A stretch of 64,000 bases of DNA from Symbiodinium microadriaticum (GCA_001939145.1 LSRX01000709.1:286668-350667), one strand, 5' to 3'; shown: positions 53,841 to 64,000, counted from the first letter of the stretch. Program-made: numbers and translations. Notes: a model not told the origin generated them from the sequence alone.

Positions 53841-56800
53841 GGACTTCACGACGGGTTCAAGTTCATGGGTGGAGTGTACTTTGTGCCTTTGGTTAGGCGG
53901 TCTGCCACCCTGCGTGCCAAGTCTCGTCGGAGGTTTTGGTCTGGACTCCACTATTTTGGTTGAACCACACAAAGCATTGGAGATCCAAGACCTGAAGTTC
54001 TTGAACCGCGAGGCCCAGCGCCCCAAGCTGCCCTGAAGCCACGCCAGGAGCCAGGAAATCGAAAGGGATCCAAGGAGGCCGAGCAGGAGTCAAAGACGCC
54101 TGCTCTAGCCAACAAAATTTGTTGCAGTTTGTTGGGAATCTGGGTTCGTATACAACCGGTGGAGGGGGCTCCATGCTTTTACCGAACCAGGACCAACCCA
54201 ATTTGATCCTCGTCTAGCTTTGTGCTTGTATGGGTGAAGAGTAGTATGGATGTGCAAGCTGCCTGTTGCAACGAGGGCAGGGCAGTGCTTCATCAAGTTA
54301 CAGTCTGGAAGTCACAACGGCCGGCAAGGAGGATGACTGTCCTGCCATTCCACACAATCGGTCGAGGACCCATGAAATGTGATACGGTCCATGGCACGTG
54401 GCCACGCATGCGTGACGGCTTGTGTTGGGCGGAGGAAGCGATCGATCACGGCAGTGGTGCGACCGAATCAGCACTGGCCTTGGCAAAAGACCGCAAGCGT
54501 ACTTCAATTCCTGTGATCTCAGAAAGGATAGGGCTAGCGGCTAGCAAGCTGAAATTCGACTCAGATTCATTCACAGAGTTCTGCGGAAAAAAGCTGCAAG
54601 GCGCTTGGTCGACTTTTACCAGGTCGAGAACCGGGGCCTGGCCTTTGCGAGTATTGGGGCCCAGTAGCACACCAAACAGCTCGAGAAGAGATGTTGCTTG
54701 TAGAAATGACCCCCGAAGCTCGGAAGATCTCGGAAATCCTGCGCTGATACGAGGCACTCAGACGGGCAGCAGGGAACCCCGAAGCAACACAAGGACCGCA
54801 TCTCTGAACGTCCTGTCGGGGCCGTGCTCAGTTCCGCCAGGATCACACTCAAAGCGACGGGCGAAGTCCGAGCCTGCAGGCCGACCGGCTGGATCTCCAA
54901 CTTTTAGCTTGCAGAAACTGCAGCAACAGCGCAGGACCATTCGCCGGCGTAGGGTGGACTCCTACAGCGCGTCGAAGGACACGATGCAATCCGCATCCTC
55001 GCCACATCGCTGACATGCGAAAAGTCGACTGCCTGAGCTTGATGAAAGATCCCAAACTGCCCTCAACCGGACATGGATCTGGCTCTTTATAAAATGTGTT
55101 TACAACTCATGTAGGCAGCCCGGCTGCGAGCCGCGGGCAGACATTGAACCGTGGGATGCACTGTTCGGTCTGAAGCATGCCATGTCTGCGGGTGAATACA
55201 CGACCAATCCAATCCACAATGCTATCTTCAAGCCACAACTCTCCTGCACAGTCTCCGGTCAAGGCTCTGGGCCTCAGACGTCAGAAGGCATGATTCCTCG
55301 TCAAACGGCACCCCTGCTCGCTAGCCAAATTGGAACACGAATCCCGATTTTGCGCTCTCCTCTTTCTCCGGGGAAGTCTCCAGAATCAGAAGTTTTACCT
55401 AGAGGGCATCTGTTCCTGTAGACGCTATACTGAAGCATCAGAGAGGAAGTTGAAATCCTCCTGCGCACTGACCATCCGAACATCGTGAAATTGTTCGAGG
55501 CCTGTCGGGCTCGGTCAGCATAGTTGGCTTTAAGCTTCAAGCTGCAAGTTCCAGCGATGCAGACGACGGGTCTTTGGTGGCTTTGGTCAGTTCTGTGACG
55601 TACAGGCCGGATAATGAGGAACTTCCGTAGCTAAAGAAGACAAGACAACACTTAAATTGAGGAAGGGTGAAGTCAAAAAGAGCAAGTCGGGATCTGCTTG
55701 CGAGACAGCCCCTGTGGATTCAACTGCTGGGAGTTGATGCATGAGCCTCGTGTACTGGGTGTACTGATGGATCAGCGAATCTGGGGCTGCACTTGCCTTT
55801 GCCACCTCTAAAGTCTGCATTGTGGAGCCGAGTTGACCGTATCAGTCGCCGGAGTCAAACCTGTGGTGGGATGTAGTCGAAAGGCAAACCTGCACGCAAG
55901 GTGTTTGAGGATGAGGTCAACATGTACGTCATCCTTCAGTGGTGCGAGGCGGGCAATGAATGTCGACGAACAACTTCGGTGGATGCAGCAACAGACTTTG
56001 AAGTGCCTGAGCCTCTGAGCTCTTGCGTCTGACCCTATGACAAGCCACCAGAACCTCCTCTAGAAGCCTCGAGTTTTTGTTGAACTGCTCCGATGCTCCG
56101 ATCCTTGACCTCAAGCGAAACATCCAACGATTATCCCCGAGAGGGTGGCAACATCCTGGAGCGTATTCAGAAGGAGCCAGACCTTTCAGAATCTGCAGTG
56201 GCGCCTCGGCATGCCTCGGCGAGCTCCGTGGTAGTCTGATTTTGCAGTCAGTGATCTCATCCGGCTTGATTCGTTGAAATTCTTGGCACACTGCTTACAT
56301 CACGGTGCTGATGGAAATGAGGCGCACATTCTGCAGCAGGTGCTGCACGCGGCTTGCCGAGAGCTGAGCACTGAAGTCAGGTGTCAGACACAGGCCTGGC
56401 TTTGTGGCTCTGTCTGAACCTGCAGATCCAACGAAAACCTCGATGCCCTTGGCCTTTGCAGCCTCAGGTCATTTGCACCTGAACCTGATCTGCCACCGCA
56501 ACCTTACACTGGAGCACATCTGCTTGTTCGAGCGGGCGGGGGTTCTACTGCAAGCTTCGGTTGTTGAAGTACATGAGTTAAGGGCCCGCTGCAATAGATG
56601 TCATGACCACTACTATGCTAGCTGCGATGTGTGCACAACGAACCTAGCACGGCTGCGTTTTCGCCACCTTGCTTGGCAAGCAGTAGCTCCAAACCGCCAT
56701 ATTCGTTATGCCAGATCCAACTGCACGATGCAACGTATGTTCAACGGGTGTTTGCAGACTCGCTTCCTTGTCGCAGAACCTTCCGCTGGAAAAGAGCGTA

Positions 56801-57633
56801 GTGAAGATTTGGGACTTTGAGCTGGCGACGACGCTGCCGAAGGAGGGTGCCAGTGGCTGGCCTTGACCATTGAACAGATACTGAACAAGTGGATCACAGT
56901 GGAACGTGTAGATGTCTTCTACAGCACTCGGCTCGTGCCGAGCTATTTTCTCGCATGGTTGCGAAGCTTCGTTCTCGAGACTCGAGGTTTGCAACGCTCT
57001 GAAGTTTTTGTTAGGTTAGACTGGTCGCCCCGTCCTAGGGCCTAGGGCCCATCCTATGCGGGTTTCCCATGTAGCTTCCTACCAAGGCATGAGCGAAAGC
57101 ATTGTGGAGCATGGTGCCTTGGAAAGATAGCGTGCGACCATGTCGCCTCGACTCTGCCAGGCCTAGACTTCGCCATCTAGATGACAGGTTTTGTACAAGA
57201 CTTTAAGACAAAGCTTGAGGCTACAGGCTAGAGGCTTGTCTGACGACACTCAGACGTGTTGAGCCCTTCGCTTCCAAAGAAAACACTTTCTGCAACAAGA
57301 GACGGGCAGGTCCAGGGACGAGCTACACGCAAAGATCTAAAAACTCCTGAGGAAACGTTTCGTACATGGCTCCAGAGCTCCTGATGCAGATGCCTCTCTA
57401 CTGTGGCCCAGCTTGCAGAACAACAGGGGGTGCCCTGTAAAACAGGTGAAGAGTCGTCTTCGTTGTTTTGGAATGTTCCAGTGTGACCGCGGATATGGTC
57501 CTCTCCGATTTAGCAGGGAATGCTGCCTTTTTGTCAGCTGCACATAGCATCCATGTCTACATCTGTTGTGCTGGTGCTGGCAGCAGCAGCAGCAGCAACA
57601 GCAGTAGTAGTAGTCGTCGTCGTCGCAGTATTA

Positions 57634-57681
<48 letters not shown>

Positions 57682-60600
57682 CAGCAGCAGCAGCAGCAGC
57701 AGCAGTAAGTAGCAGGGCCCCCCCCCGCTGGACCAACTACCTCTGATACAAATCCTCTTAAGAGCACATCCACTTGACTCGGTATTTACGGTACGTTCGT
57801 CCTGTCATACCACTTCTTCTTGCCTCAAAATCCACTTCTGGATTTTGGAAAAATTGGGCTTCGGATTGGGGTGGGGGGGTGGGGCGAAGGGGGGTGGGGG
57901 CGGATGATGACGACATTGTTACACAGACACCCCGAACAGTATCTCCACAAGAGCCGTTTTACTCGGTATTGACAGTACTTTCGTGATGTCGGACCCTCTT
58001 ATATAGTCAACCGGTTTCCAGCGCTTCTCCCAAGCCGCCATCTCATCCCCACCTGGGTCAGGGTCGTCGCGTTCAACCCCTCCACCGCTGCCCAAGTCCA
58101 CCCCGCCATACGAACCACCCAAGAAAATTCGGCTCCCTGTACCATACATCACGCAGGACTCTTCTGAAGACGATGCACCCCCTACCAGGGAGAATGTGCT
58201 ACATCAACTACAGACTCCACCACTCAGGATTGGATCAAAACATTGGCTGGTTTCAACGTCCTGGGTTCGGCTGTGGTCATCCGCAGGCAGGAACAACACC
58301 CTTTGTGGCACACGCGCGTCGCAGCACTCAGCAAGGTCCCTGCGCTTATCACCAATGTTCAAACCCAATCGGACTTAACCTGGGGCCGTGCCATGACAGT
58401 TCGGCAGGTTCTCACCAAGGAGGAAGGGTCACCATATCCACGGGTCATGATGACGACTACATGGGGCTTGAAACACCCACTAATTTAATGTCCATGGTTT
58501 GTTGGGGCGTTTTTATGTGGGAACATGAGGACATGAAGCGTCTTTTCGCTTCCTACAAAACCTTTGACCTTGTGGCCTCTACCCTAGTCACAGTCTACAA
58601 CCCTGCTTCAATGGTGGCAAGGCTCTATTCTAGAATGATTCGATGCAAATACCCAGACTTGCGGGCACGCATTGCAGTGGCACAGCCCAAGTCAGGCGTC
58701 ATCTCGGATCGACAAAAGAGGGCCAAACAATATTGGCCCCAAGACCAGGCCAACAAACGCCCCGAAGAGGCTGCATCTTCCTCGGACGCGCGTCAGGACG
58801 AGCAACTGTCAGTGGTCCTGGCACTCTTGCAACTGGCTCCAAGGCCCTGAGGAAAGACGAGGAGAAGCAGTATTCTGACCAGAAGTCGTGGTATCGACAT
58901 GGGCACAAACACACTACCGCCGTTGAAGCGAAGAGACGATGGCACGGCCTTACAACACAGGCACAGCTTGATCCACTGTTCTGGCTTTGATGTGCTGGGC
59001 TCACCGGTCGTTACTGCCCGCTCTTTTGCTGCGTTCTCAGGCAACCATAGCGTGCATTTTGCACCAGCCAATGCCCGACCGCTGACATCGTCATTGCTCT
59101 CCTCTTGTGAGCTGTCCGTTTGCCCTTTTTTGCGCACCTCGCAACACCATTCCTGTAACTCCTTACGGCCCTGACCAGTGTGGGATGCCATTAGACTCTC
59201 ATTAGACTGGCACTCAGGGACCCGGCTCAGTTGATGCTTGCAGACGCTGAGTACGACCCATCAGGCCTTGCTTCGTGAGCATCGGACGCGTTGGCTCACA
59301 CTGAGGGTGACGGAGGTGGACCAAAAAACATCCGTGAATCATGCCTTCTTTATGTCAATTCCGTCAAAATGAGTACTGAGTCAGCCTACCCAAGTTTAAC
59401 ATGAGTGCAGGTTTCGGCAATACGCCCGCCACGCACAAGAAGCACGCTCGCGCAGCGTTCAATTCAAGCAAAGAATTGCTGCTGTTGTAGTTGTGGTTGT
59501 GGTTGTGGTTGTGGTGGTTGTTGTTGTTGTTGGTCGTCGCTAAGCGAGGATGACTTTCCTGAGACATCGAGGACTTTCCCGCTGCGAGTCAATGAAATGT
59601 TGTTGTTGGTGTGTTGTTGTATTTGTTGTTTTTGTTGTTTTTTGTTATTTGTTGTTGTTGCTGGTGTTGTTGTTGCTGTTGCTGCTGTTTTTTGCTGCTC
59701 CTGTCGCTGCTGCTGCTGCTGCTGCGGCGGTTAGTGGGGTGGGAGGCGCTGGTTGCAATCGTCTTTGGATGTGCGATCAAGCTGTTGTTGGCGGCTGCTG
59801 CTTGTCCATGTATACTACAGTGCCCAGTAGCCCACCTAACATTTCCAAGATACCAACGCGGATGTTTGGGCCATTGGTGTTTGCGCCTACGTGCTGCTTT
59901 GCCACGACCCCAGCTGGAGAAAATATTTCGGAGTTTCCGGCGCTCCAGTGAATTTGGCTGATTTGTACAAGGCTGGGTTACAGTAGTCTGAAGCATTCAG
60001 CGTGCCACAGATCATCTGTACCGGCCTTCGCCTTAACTTATATACAATCAGCTCTATCATAGGTTTACCTTTCAAAGGCTGCCCAGGCCAGGTCACATGC
60101 CGGAATATATCTTGGCACCGTGGCTTCGGGAAGCGGCCAGCATGCTCTTCAACAAGTAGCTGTCCTTCTTCGCCACTGCACCTGCCTTGAGCCGTGAACC
60201 GGGGTCCATGCATAAAGTTGAATCGAATACCGGAGGCATGAGCACCGCAACTATCAAAAGCACATCAACTCCGAGAGTTTGCCCCTGCATCGGAACCGCA
60301 CAGGGCGAACCAGGAAGTCGAAACGTGCCAACCCACCAATACCAACTTTGCGTTCTTGTCCAGGTGGCCAATTGCCTTTCCCCGGCAGCACAGCGGAAGA
60401 GGCAGTTCAGATTGTTAGGGCTTGCGAGCTGCCAGCTCATAATGAAAGGGACAAGGGAGCTCCCCATGTCGCGCAGGTGGGAAAGCAAATTGCTCACTGG
60501 ACCCCCACAAAGCGCCTCGGAGGAGTTGTCCCAGCCGGTGGAGTGGGAAGCACTCAGAAAAGGTGATGTAGAATTTTTTCTGCAGATGGCATTGAACAGC

Positions 60601-62840
60601 CTTTCATGGTTTCCGCATGTTTCCGCCCTCGGCTGCAAAGATGCATCTGCGGCTATCGTAGCTTGTCAGAAAGTTTCTGAAGCTGAGAGCTAGTACAGTC
60701 CTGTGCCGTGAGCCATTTGTTGAGGCATCTAGCGCCAGAGACGTCGACAGGAACTTCAACCATGGGGACTGGCACCACAAGCATGGAGAGCACGTCCTCA
60801 CTGTTCGCCAACTGGGCAGATGTTCCAGACCCGTGTCTGAAGACTCGGCACTGGGGTGGTGAGACTCGAAACTCAGAGTTCCTAGTCCTAGCCCGAGCCT
60901 GTCGAACAGGGACGTGGCGAGATCACGAATCGGGCCCTGTGAAGTGTCTCGCCAAGCGCACCGATTTCCAAAAGTTTTTTGGAAATTGTCTAAGAGTCTA
61001 AGCGTAAGCGAGCGTAAGCGTGATTGCTGCTCTCCACTCCGCTCAGGAAGAAGCCCGAGACTTCGTCCGGCGCTCGGAGTCCGCTCGTTCAGAATAGGGC
61101 TACAGTAGCCGGGATCCCATCCAGCTGTGGACCGCTGTGGACCGCGGAGTGCACTCCTGTCACGGCAAGTCGGTCCTCGCATGGAATGAACCACTGCTCG
61201 ATAGGTCACGCAGCTTATGGACACGGACTGCAACACTCGCATCAGCGCAGCGGATGCGATGAAGTTCGATTGGCTCAAGACCGCCCACAAGGAAGGACGG
61301 AAGCTGATGCTTATCGCAGACCAGACGCTGTTGAAACGCAGCTTTAACAGTCCATTCAGCTCGATACATGTCGGTTGTGCCTTACCACATGCCATTCTCG
61401 CATGCTTTTCTTGTACCGGAATGGTAGCCCTAGCGCGAAAGCTTGGTGGTTCCGGGTCCTGGCTGCTTCCGCATCCTAGCTTCCCAAATAAGCCGGAACA
61501 CTAAGGATTACGCCACATACAGTGCAAGGCCCTGCCATGCCTGTTGTCGATCACATTTTTCCGGTTGGCTGTGGCTTTGGGGCTCAGACCGAGGGCGCCC
61601 TGGTTGAGGCCTTAGGGGCCGCCGGTGCCTATCAAGGTGCCTATGAAATCCTATGAACAGCCGGCTAAGCTTGTCGTGGCTGTTTGCATTGCTGTGGCAG
61701 CAACTAGAGTAACTAGAGGCTTCATCAAGCCCACGTCCTCAGCCAAAGCAGACGTTACTTGTACTTGTAACAGCTTTCTTCACGGATAACCCTCACTGGG
61801 AGGCATTCTGTCCTATGGGACGAAAACACTGCTGCAGAAGCGACCTGGCTCTGCATATGCTGTGTCAGCAGAGAGTTGTAACCACGAGTCTTCAGTGCAA
61901 GCAAAGTGTCTTCCGACCCTATCTCGTTAGTCGTTTCCGCTACCGCCATTGAATCAGTCAATTGTGGGCATATGGAAGGACCTGTAGGATTCACAACATG
62001 GCCACAGTTCAAGCTCAAGTCAGAATCCTGGCATCGAACTCTCGTCCTTCGTGAGTGAAGATTTCACGTGAAGACTTGGACCTGGAGTCCTCGATTGTTT
62101 GCAGTGATCATGCTTGCCGGCGCAGCTCTGGATCAACGTACAATCAACGTACACTAAACTGTGGTACCTCGAATAGCACAACACTACGAACCTGAAAAAT
62201 CGTCAGGTCGCCAGTCTTTTACCAGAGTCTGAAGCATACAGACGAAACACTTACTCGTCATTGCGTTTGAGATGCAGGAAGTGCATGCAAGTCATTGCCT
62301 GCCACTTGCCAGAAGAGGAGATCAAGGACACGGCTCTCTCAGGCTATTCGTTTTGTACTCCATGCGGACGTAGATGAGGCTCCGGGCTGGAGTTTGGCTC
62401 TCGGTGTGGGGGTATTTCTTCCAGGAGCCACGCAGTCACTGATACGCATGAAACCTATTCTTATGCCAAGCGTGAATTTCCTCTGTGTGTTTGCCATGCA
62501 GAACTGTCGACGGGAGTTGGAAGAGATCTTGCAAAGCTCATCCCAAAGACGCTGGACGGGAGAATTTGATTCAACGTCAGCTTGAAATATTGCAGGAGCT
62601 AGCAAAAACGTTCCACACCCTGGACACAAACGGAGACGGTGTCCCTTTGCTTGCATACCAGAGAGGCGACAGTCGGCATCTTCGGCGCAGCCTTTCGTGT
62701 CGCATGTAGAGCAGAATCTGGCTTTGCCTCGCAACGTCGCACCGGACAGCCACTGACAGCCTCAGCCTTTCATCCGTTCCGCTCCAGTCTTGTGAGGAAG
62801 TCTCCCTGAGCGAGCTCAAGCACGCTATATCCTTGGTGGG
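53762..62840 (+). CDS. CDPK-like protein with degenerate (probably inactive) kinase and EF-hand
   Basis: Calcium-dependent protein kinases join a Ser/Thr kinase domain to EF-hands that switch it with Ca2+. Segments in order: an MGCGAS acylation-type start (53762); alphaC EVEILLRTDHPNIVKLFE (55446-55499); hinge VFEDEVNMYVILQWCEAG (55901-about 55960); catalytic loop CHRNLTLEH (56468-about 56535); VVKIWDFELAT (56777-about 56845); activation segment end SYMAPELL (57352-about 57400); C-lobe NTRISAADAMKFDWLK (61214-61291); linker QVIACHLPEEEIK (62278-62326); EF-hand helix and loop (62596-62640) and rest of the loop (62797 on). HRD is HRN, the loop Lys is Thr, the metal-binding Asn is His and DFG is DFE, while APE is intact. 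I infer a pseudokinase. The glycine-rich loop and VAIK lysine were not securely found. Only one EF-hand was seen. I also infer that MGCGAS belongs to this gene. Confidence 0.78.
54222..55013 (+). other. Longest plus-strand frame of the window, role unclear
   Basis: 263 codons, Ser/Arg/Pro-rich, between the MGCGAS exon and the alphaC exon. It may include part of the N-terminal linker of the CDPK-like protein. IDHGSGATESALAL at about 54450-54492 is a very weak glycine-loop candidate. Much of it is probably intron. Confidence 0.25.
55446..55499 (+). CDS. CDPK-like exon: alphaC and HPNIVKLFE
   Basis: EVEILLRTDHPNIVKLFE, 18 codons, phase 0. The acceptor is GAGAG|G and the donor is GC (55500). The conserved alphaC Glu is present. 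Confidence 0.88.
55901..55960 (+). CDS. CDPK-like exon: hinge region
   Basis: VFEDEVNMYVILQWCEAG. It joins the previous exon as KLFE-VFEDE, matching the CDPK pattern KLFE.FED...Y.VME.C.GG. The acceptor is GCAAG|G. The right edge is approximate. Confidence 0.82.
56468..56535 (+). CDS. CDPK-like exon: catalytic loop with HRN
   Basis: HLHLNLICHRNLTLEHICLF. The Asn codon AAC is at 56500-56502, where an active kinase has Asp. Thr and His replace the usual Lys and Asn of HRDLKPEN. The acceptor is CTCAG|G. The right edge is approximate. Confidence 0.78.
56777..56845 (+). CDS. CDPK-like exon: DFE in place of DFG
   Basis: NLPLEKSVVKIWDFELATTL and PKEG. DFE is encoded at 56813-56821, with Glu (GAG) where Gly is nearly invariant. 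Flanking residues are typical of CDPKs (VKI.DF.LAT). The right edge is approximate. Confidence 0.8.
57352..57400 (+). CDS. CDPK-like exon: activation segment end (APE)
   Basis: After CTGAG|G: NVSYMAPELLMQMPLYCGPA. APE at 57369-57377 is intact. The phase requires one base (probably G) from the previous exon. The right edge is approximate. Confidence 0.82.
57580..57716. repeat. AGC/AGT/CGT trinucleotide tract (left flank of intron block)
   Basis: AGC, AGT and CGT units, then (AGT)n and (AGC)n, ending in GCAGCAGTAAGTAGCAGGG. Confidence 0.95.
58173..58850 (+). CDS. Unrecognised ORF inside the intron block, 225 codons
   Basis: The third quarter looks like real protein (DMKRLFASYKTFDLVASTLV, YNPASMVARLYSRMIRCKYP) and ends with a Glu/Ala/Ser-rich tail. 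Earlier parts seem better in the other two frames (58243-58488: GFNVLGSAVVIRRQEQ), so the ORF is probably frameshifted. No family is recognised. It could be an element gag-like protein. Confidence 0.35.
   Translation: MHPLPGRMCYINYRLHHSGLDQNIGWFQRPGFGCGHPQAGTTPFVAHARRSTQQGPCAYHQCSNPIGLNLGPCHDSSAGSHQGGRVTISTGHDDDYMGLETPTNLMSMVCWGVFMWEHEDMKRLFASYKTFDLVASTLVTVYNPASMVARLYSRMIRCKYPDLRARIAVAQPKSGVISDRQKRAKQYWPQDQANKRPEEAASSSDARQDEQLSVVLALLQLAPRP
59480..59735. repeat. TTG/CTG/TTT trinucleotide tract (right flank of intron block)
   Basis: GGTTGT and TTG runs at 59486-59535, then TTG/TTT/CTG repeats to about 59733. It yields artefact poly-Leu, poly-Cys and poly-Val frames. Confidence 0.9.
59740..61213. 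other. Intron of the CDPK-like gene, missing C-lobe exons
   Basis: The exons for the D.WS.G...Y segment should lie here or nearer 57.4 kb, but I could not identify them. Long frames on both strands (60187-60693 plus, 60604-61395 minus) show no motif. Confidence 0.45.
61214..61291 (+). CDS. CDPK-like exon: end of kinase C-lobe
   Basis: LMDTDCNTRISAADAMKFDW and LKTAHK, matching L...DP..RI.A.EAL.HPW(L/I). The acceptor is CGCAG and the donor is GA (61292). Confidence 0.82.
62278..62326 (+). CDS. CDPK-like exon: junction helix
   Basis: KCMQVIACHLPEEEIK, matching the CDPK junction ...L..IA..L.EEEI. The acceptor is TGCAG|G and the donor is GA (62327). Joined to 62596 it gives EEEIK-ELAKTFHTLD, the same length as in known CDPKs. 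Confidence 0.82.
62596..62640 (+). CDS. CDPK-like exon: EF-hand helix and half loop
   Basis: ELAKTFHTLDTNGDG, 15 codons, phase 0. The acceptor is TTGCAG|G and the donor is GT (62641). Confidence 0.85.
62797..62840 (+). CDS. CDPK-like exon: second half of EF-hand loop
   Basis: After TGTGAG|G: EVSLSELKHAISL. With the previous exon it makes the 12-residue loop DTNGDGEVSLSE with Asp at 1, Asp at 5 and Glu at 12, a complete Ca2+ ligand set. The right edge is approximate (GT near 62836). Confidence 0.8.
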
Positions 62841-62844
62841 GAAG

Positions 62845-64000
62845 CGCAAGGGTGCGAAAGGCAAGCGCAAGAACTCGGTCCCCTGGCTTTTGAAACTTGC
62901 TTGGTCATTTGTCCTGCGGTCGAGGATTGTAGCTTGTATGCTGTTTTCCTGGCCACGTTTGTGAGAGGCTTGCAGGACGAGTAAGGTTTCTTGAGAGAGA
63001 CAAGGCACCAGCCACCAAGCCTTGTGCCAACGATGTTCACATCGCAGGGTCGCCAAGAGCACCACGGCACCACGCACCCGTTAATCGGGTGCAATCAAGT
63101 CTTTGAGGTCTCTGGTCCTACCGATGGGGACATGCTGAAGCTTGTGGCGGTGGACCGACTGTTTTCGTGAAGTTCCGCGTGGACTGTAGACTGTAGACGG
63201 ACATCTTGGCACCGTAATCTCAGCATCGGTTGCGGTTAAAGCACGAAGGGGTGGTACGGACTATACTGCGGTAGGCAGAAAGTTCGTCGCACTCTGTATG
63301 TCGTTCTTGCACAGGTACAAACCCCTTTTCCCCCGTAGACTCCTGCACCAAGTCCTCCGTCTGGAACATTATAGTAGCATAATTTTATTCCAGGGGATTA
63401 ATTCCTCCGCTAGCCAGGCCACGTAAAACGCACTTCTCCGTACTCCGCGTCCTCCGCAAGATGGTGTAGCCAAGTGCGACGAAACTTTAATCCTGGCGAT
63501 GTAGTGTGTAAAAACCCAGTGCAGGGTTGACCACGGTTTTGCCGCAAGTTCAGCTCGGGAAAGACTGTGATGTGAAGATTCCCCTGTTGTCAGGCGATGG
63601 ATAGCAACGGTGACAATCGTTCCTTGGCTTCGGATAATTTCGGTTCCACAACTAACTACAGGCCCATGCGATGCTTTGTTTTGCGTGCTAGTCCATCAGT
63701 GCCATCCAATGCATAGACTTCTCCGCAAACCTTCTGAAGCCGAAACCGTTCCGCTTTGGCACAACGCCGGATAAGGAATCAGCTACACAGAATTTCTGGC
63801 TGCGTGCCTGGAGGTGCTGCGGAAACCCGATCCCGGTGCACTCTCTTCACCTTAATCTTGCGACGAGCCTGTGATGTTGAGTTGTTCGGTGCCATGGGTG
63901 TGCGTGGCTTTTCATGGCTCTTGTACAGTTTGTCCCAAGTGAGCTTGGATCCAGACAACAATCCCCGCTGTCCAGTGCCACGTGTTCCCTGGCCCTAAAG
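62845..64000. other. No gene recognised
   Basis: Further EF-hands of the CDPK-like gene would be expected here or beyond the window, but I see no second D.(N/D)GDG loop. Short frames only. Confidence 0.5.

Larger units (their letters stand above)
57580..59735. mobile_element. Possible inserted element bounded by inverted triplet repeats
   Basis: Inside a CDPK-like intron, a CAG-type tract on the left (57580-57716) faces a CTG/TTG-type tract on the right (about 59480-59735), that is, inverted. Between them are a G-rich stretch, a Pro-rich frame (about 58005-58230, PPGSGSSRSTPPPLPKSTPP) and the ORF 58173-58850. No enzymatic domain and no clear terminal repeats beyond the triplets. Microsatellites flanking by chance are the alternative. 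Confidence 0.4.

Noticed and set aside
54446-54757. Minus-strand 103-codon frame with coiled-coil look
   Set aside because: It is antisense to the longest plus-strand frame and has no motif or splice borders.
60604-61395. 263-codon minus-strand open frame
   Set aside because: It runs antisense across the confident CDPK-like exon 61214-61291, is Ser/Arg/Leu-rich without any motif, and looks like a mirror of plus-strand codon bias.

Overview
This looks like nuclear DNA of a dinoflagellate, most likely a member of the Symbiodiniaceae. The window has no bacterial operons. It has many microsatellites, one assembly gap (85 N), and very short exons (45-120 nt) separated by introns. When conserved protein domains are stitched back together, the introns mostly begin with GC or GA rather than GT, and nearly all end in AG followed by G. 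That splice pattern is the published hallmark of Symbiodiniaceae genes. All four genes I can name are on the + strand.

Layout. 0-6.3 kb is accessory DNA: purine (GA)n tracts, a cluster of GC-rich hairpin modules, a possible 152-codon element ORF and a decayed minus-strand coiled-coil ORF. 6.4-9.6 kb has scattered candidate exons, including one well-bounded minus-strand exon. 9.6-13.8 kb holds a gene with two tandem rhodanese domains, resolved to at least ten exons. 14-31 kb is exon-poor, with unassigned candidate exons, a degenerate 21-25 bp repeat next to the N gap and a large trinucleotide-repeat block at 20.9-21.8 kb. 31.8-41.5 kb holds an ABC half-transporter of the SbmA/YddA/ABCD type (membrane domain followed by ATPase domain); a 642-bp foldback-like element with TTAA ends sits in its penultimate recognised intron. 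42-45 kb has a (TGTA)n array and unassigned exons. 45.6-46.3 kb encodes a polyproline plus WW-domain protein whose WW domain is split by a GA-AG intron. 47-53 kb has unassigned exons, a GA-rich tract and (CTAY)n repeats. 53.7-62.9 kb holds a calcium-dependent-protein-kinase-like gene, from an acylation-type MGCGAS start through the kinase lobes to an EF-hand. One of its introns carries a roughly 2.1 kb block flanked by triplet repeats.

Functionally the named genes are independent: sulfur or persulfide chemistry (rhodanese), membrane transport (ABC), protein-protein docking (WW) and Ca2+ signalling (CDPK-like). The most interesting points are three. The CDPK-like protein has HRN instead of HRD and DFE instead of DFG, so it reads as a structurally kept but catalytically dead kinase. 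The two rhodanese copies validate each other's GA and GC splice donors. The 1.7-3.9 kb hairpin modules keep their fold while the stem sequences change.

Limits: no alignment or transcript could be run. Exon edges marked 'about' are estimates, family calls rest on motif recognition by eye, and most first and last exons of the named genes were not found.
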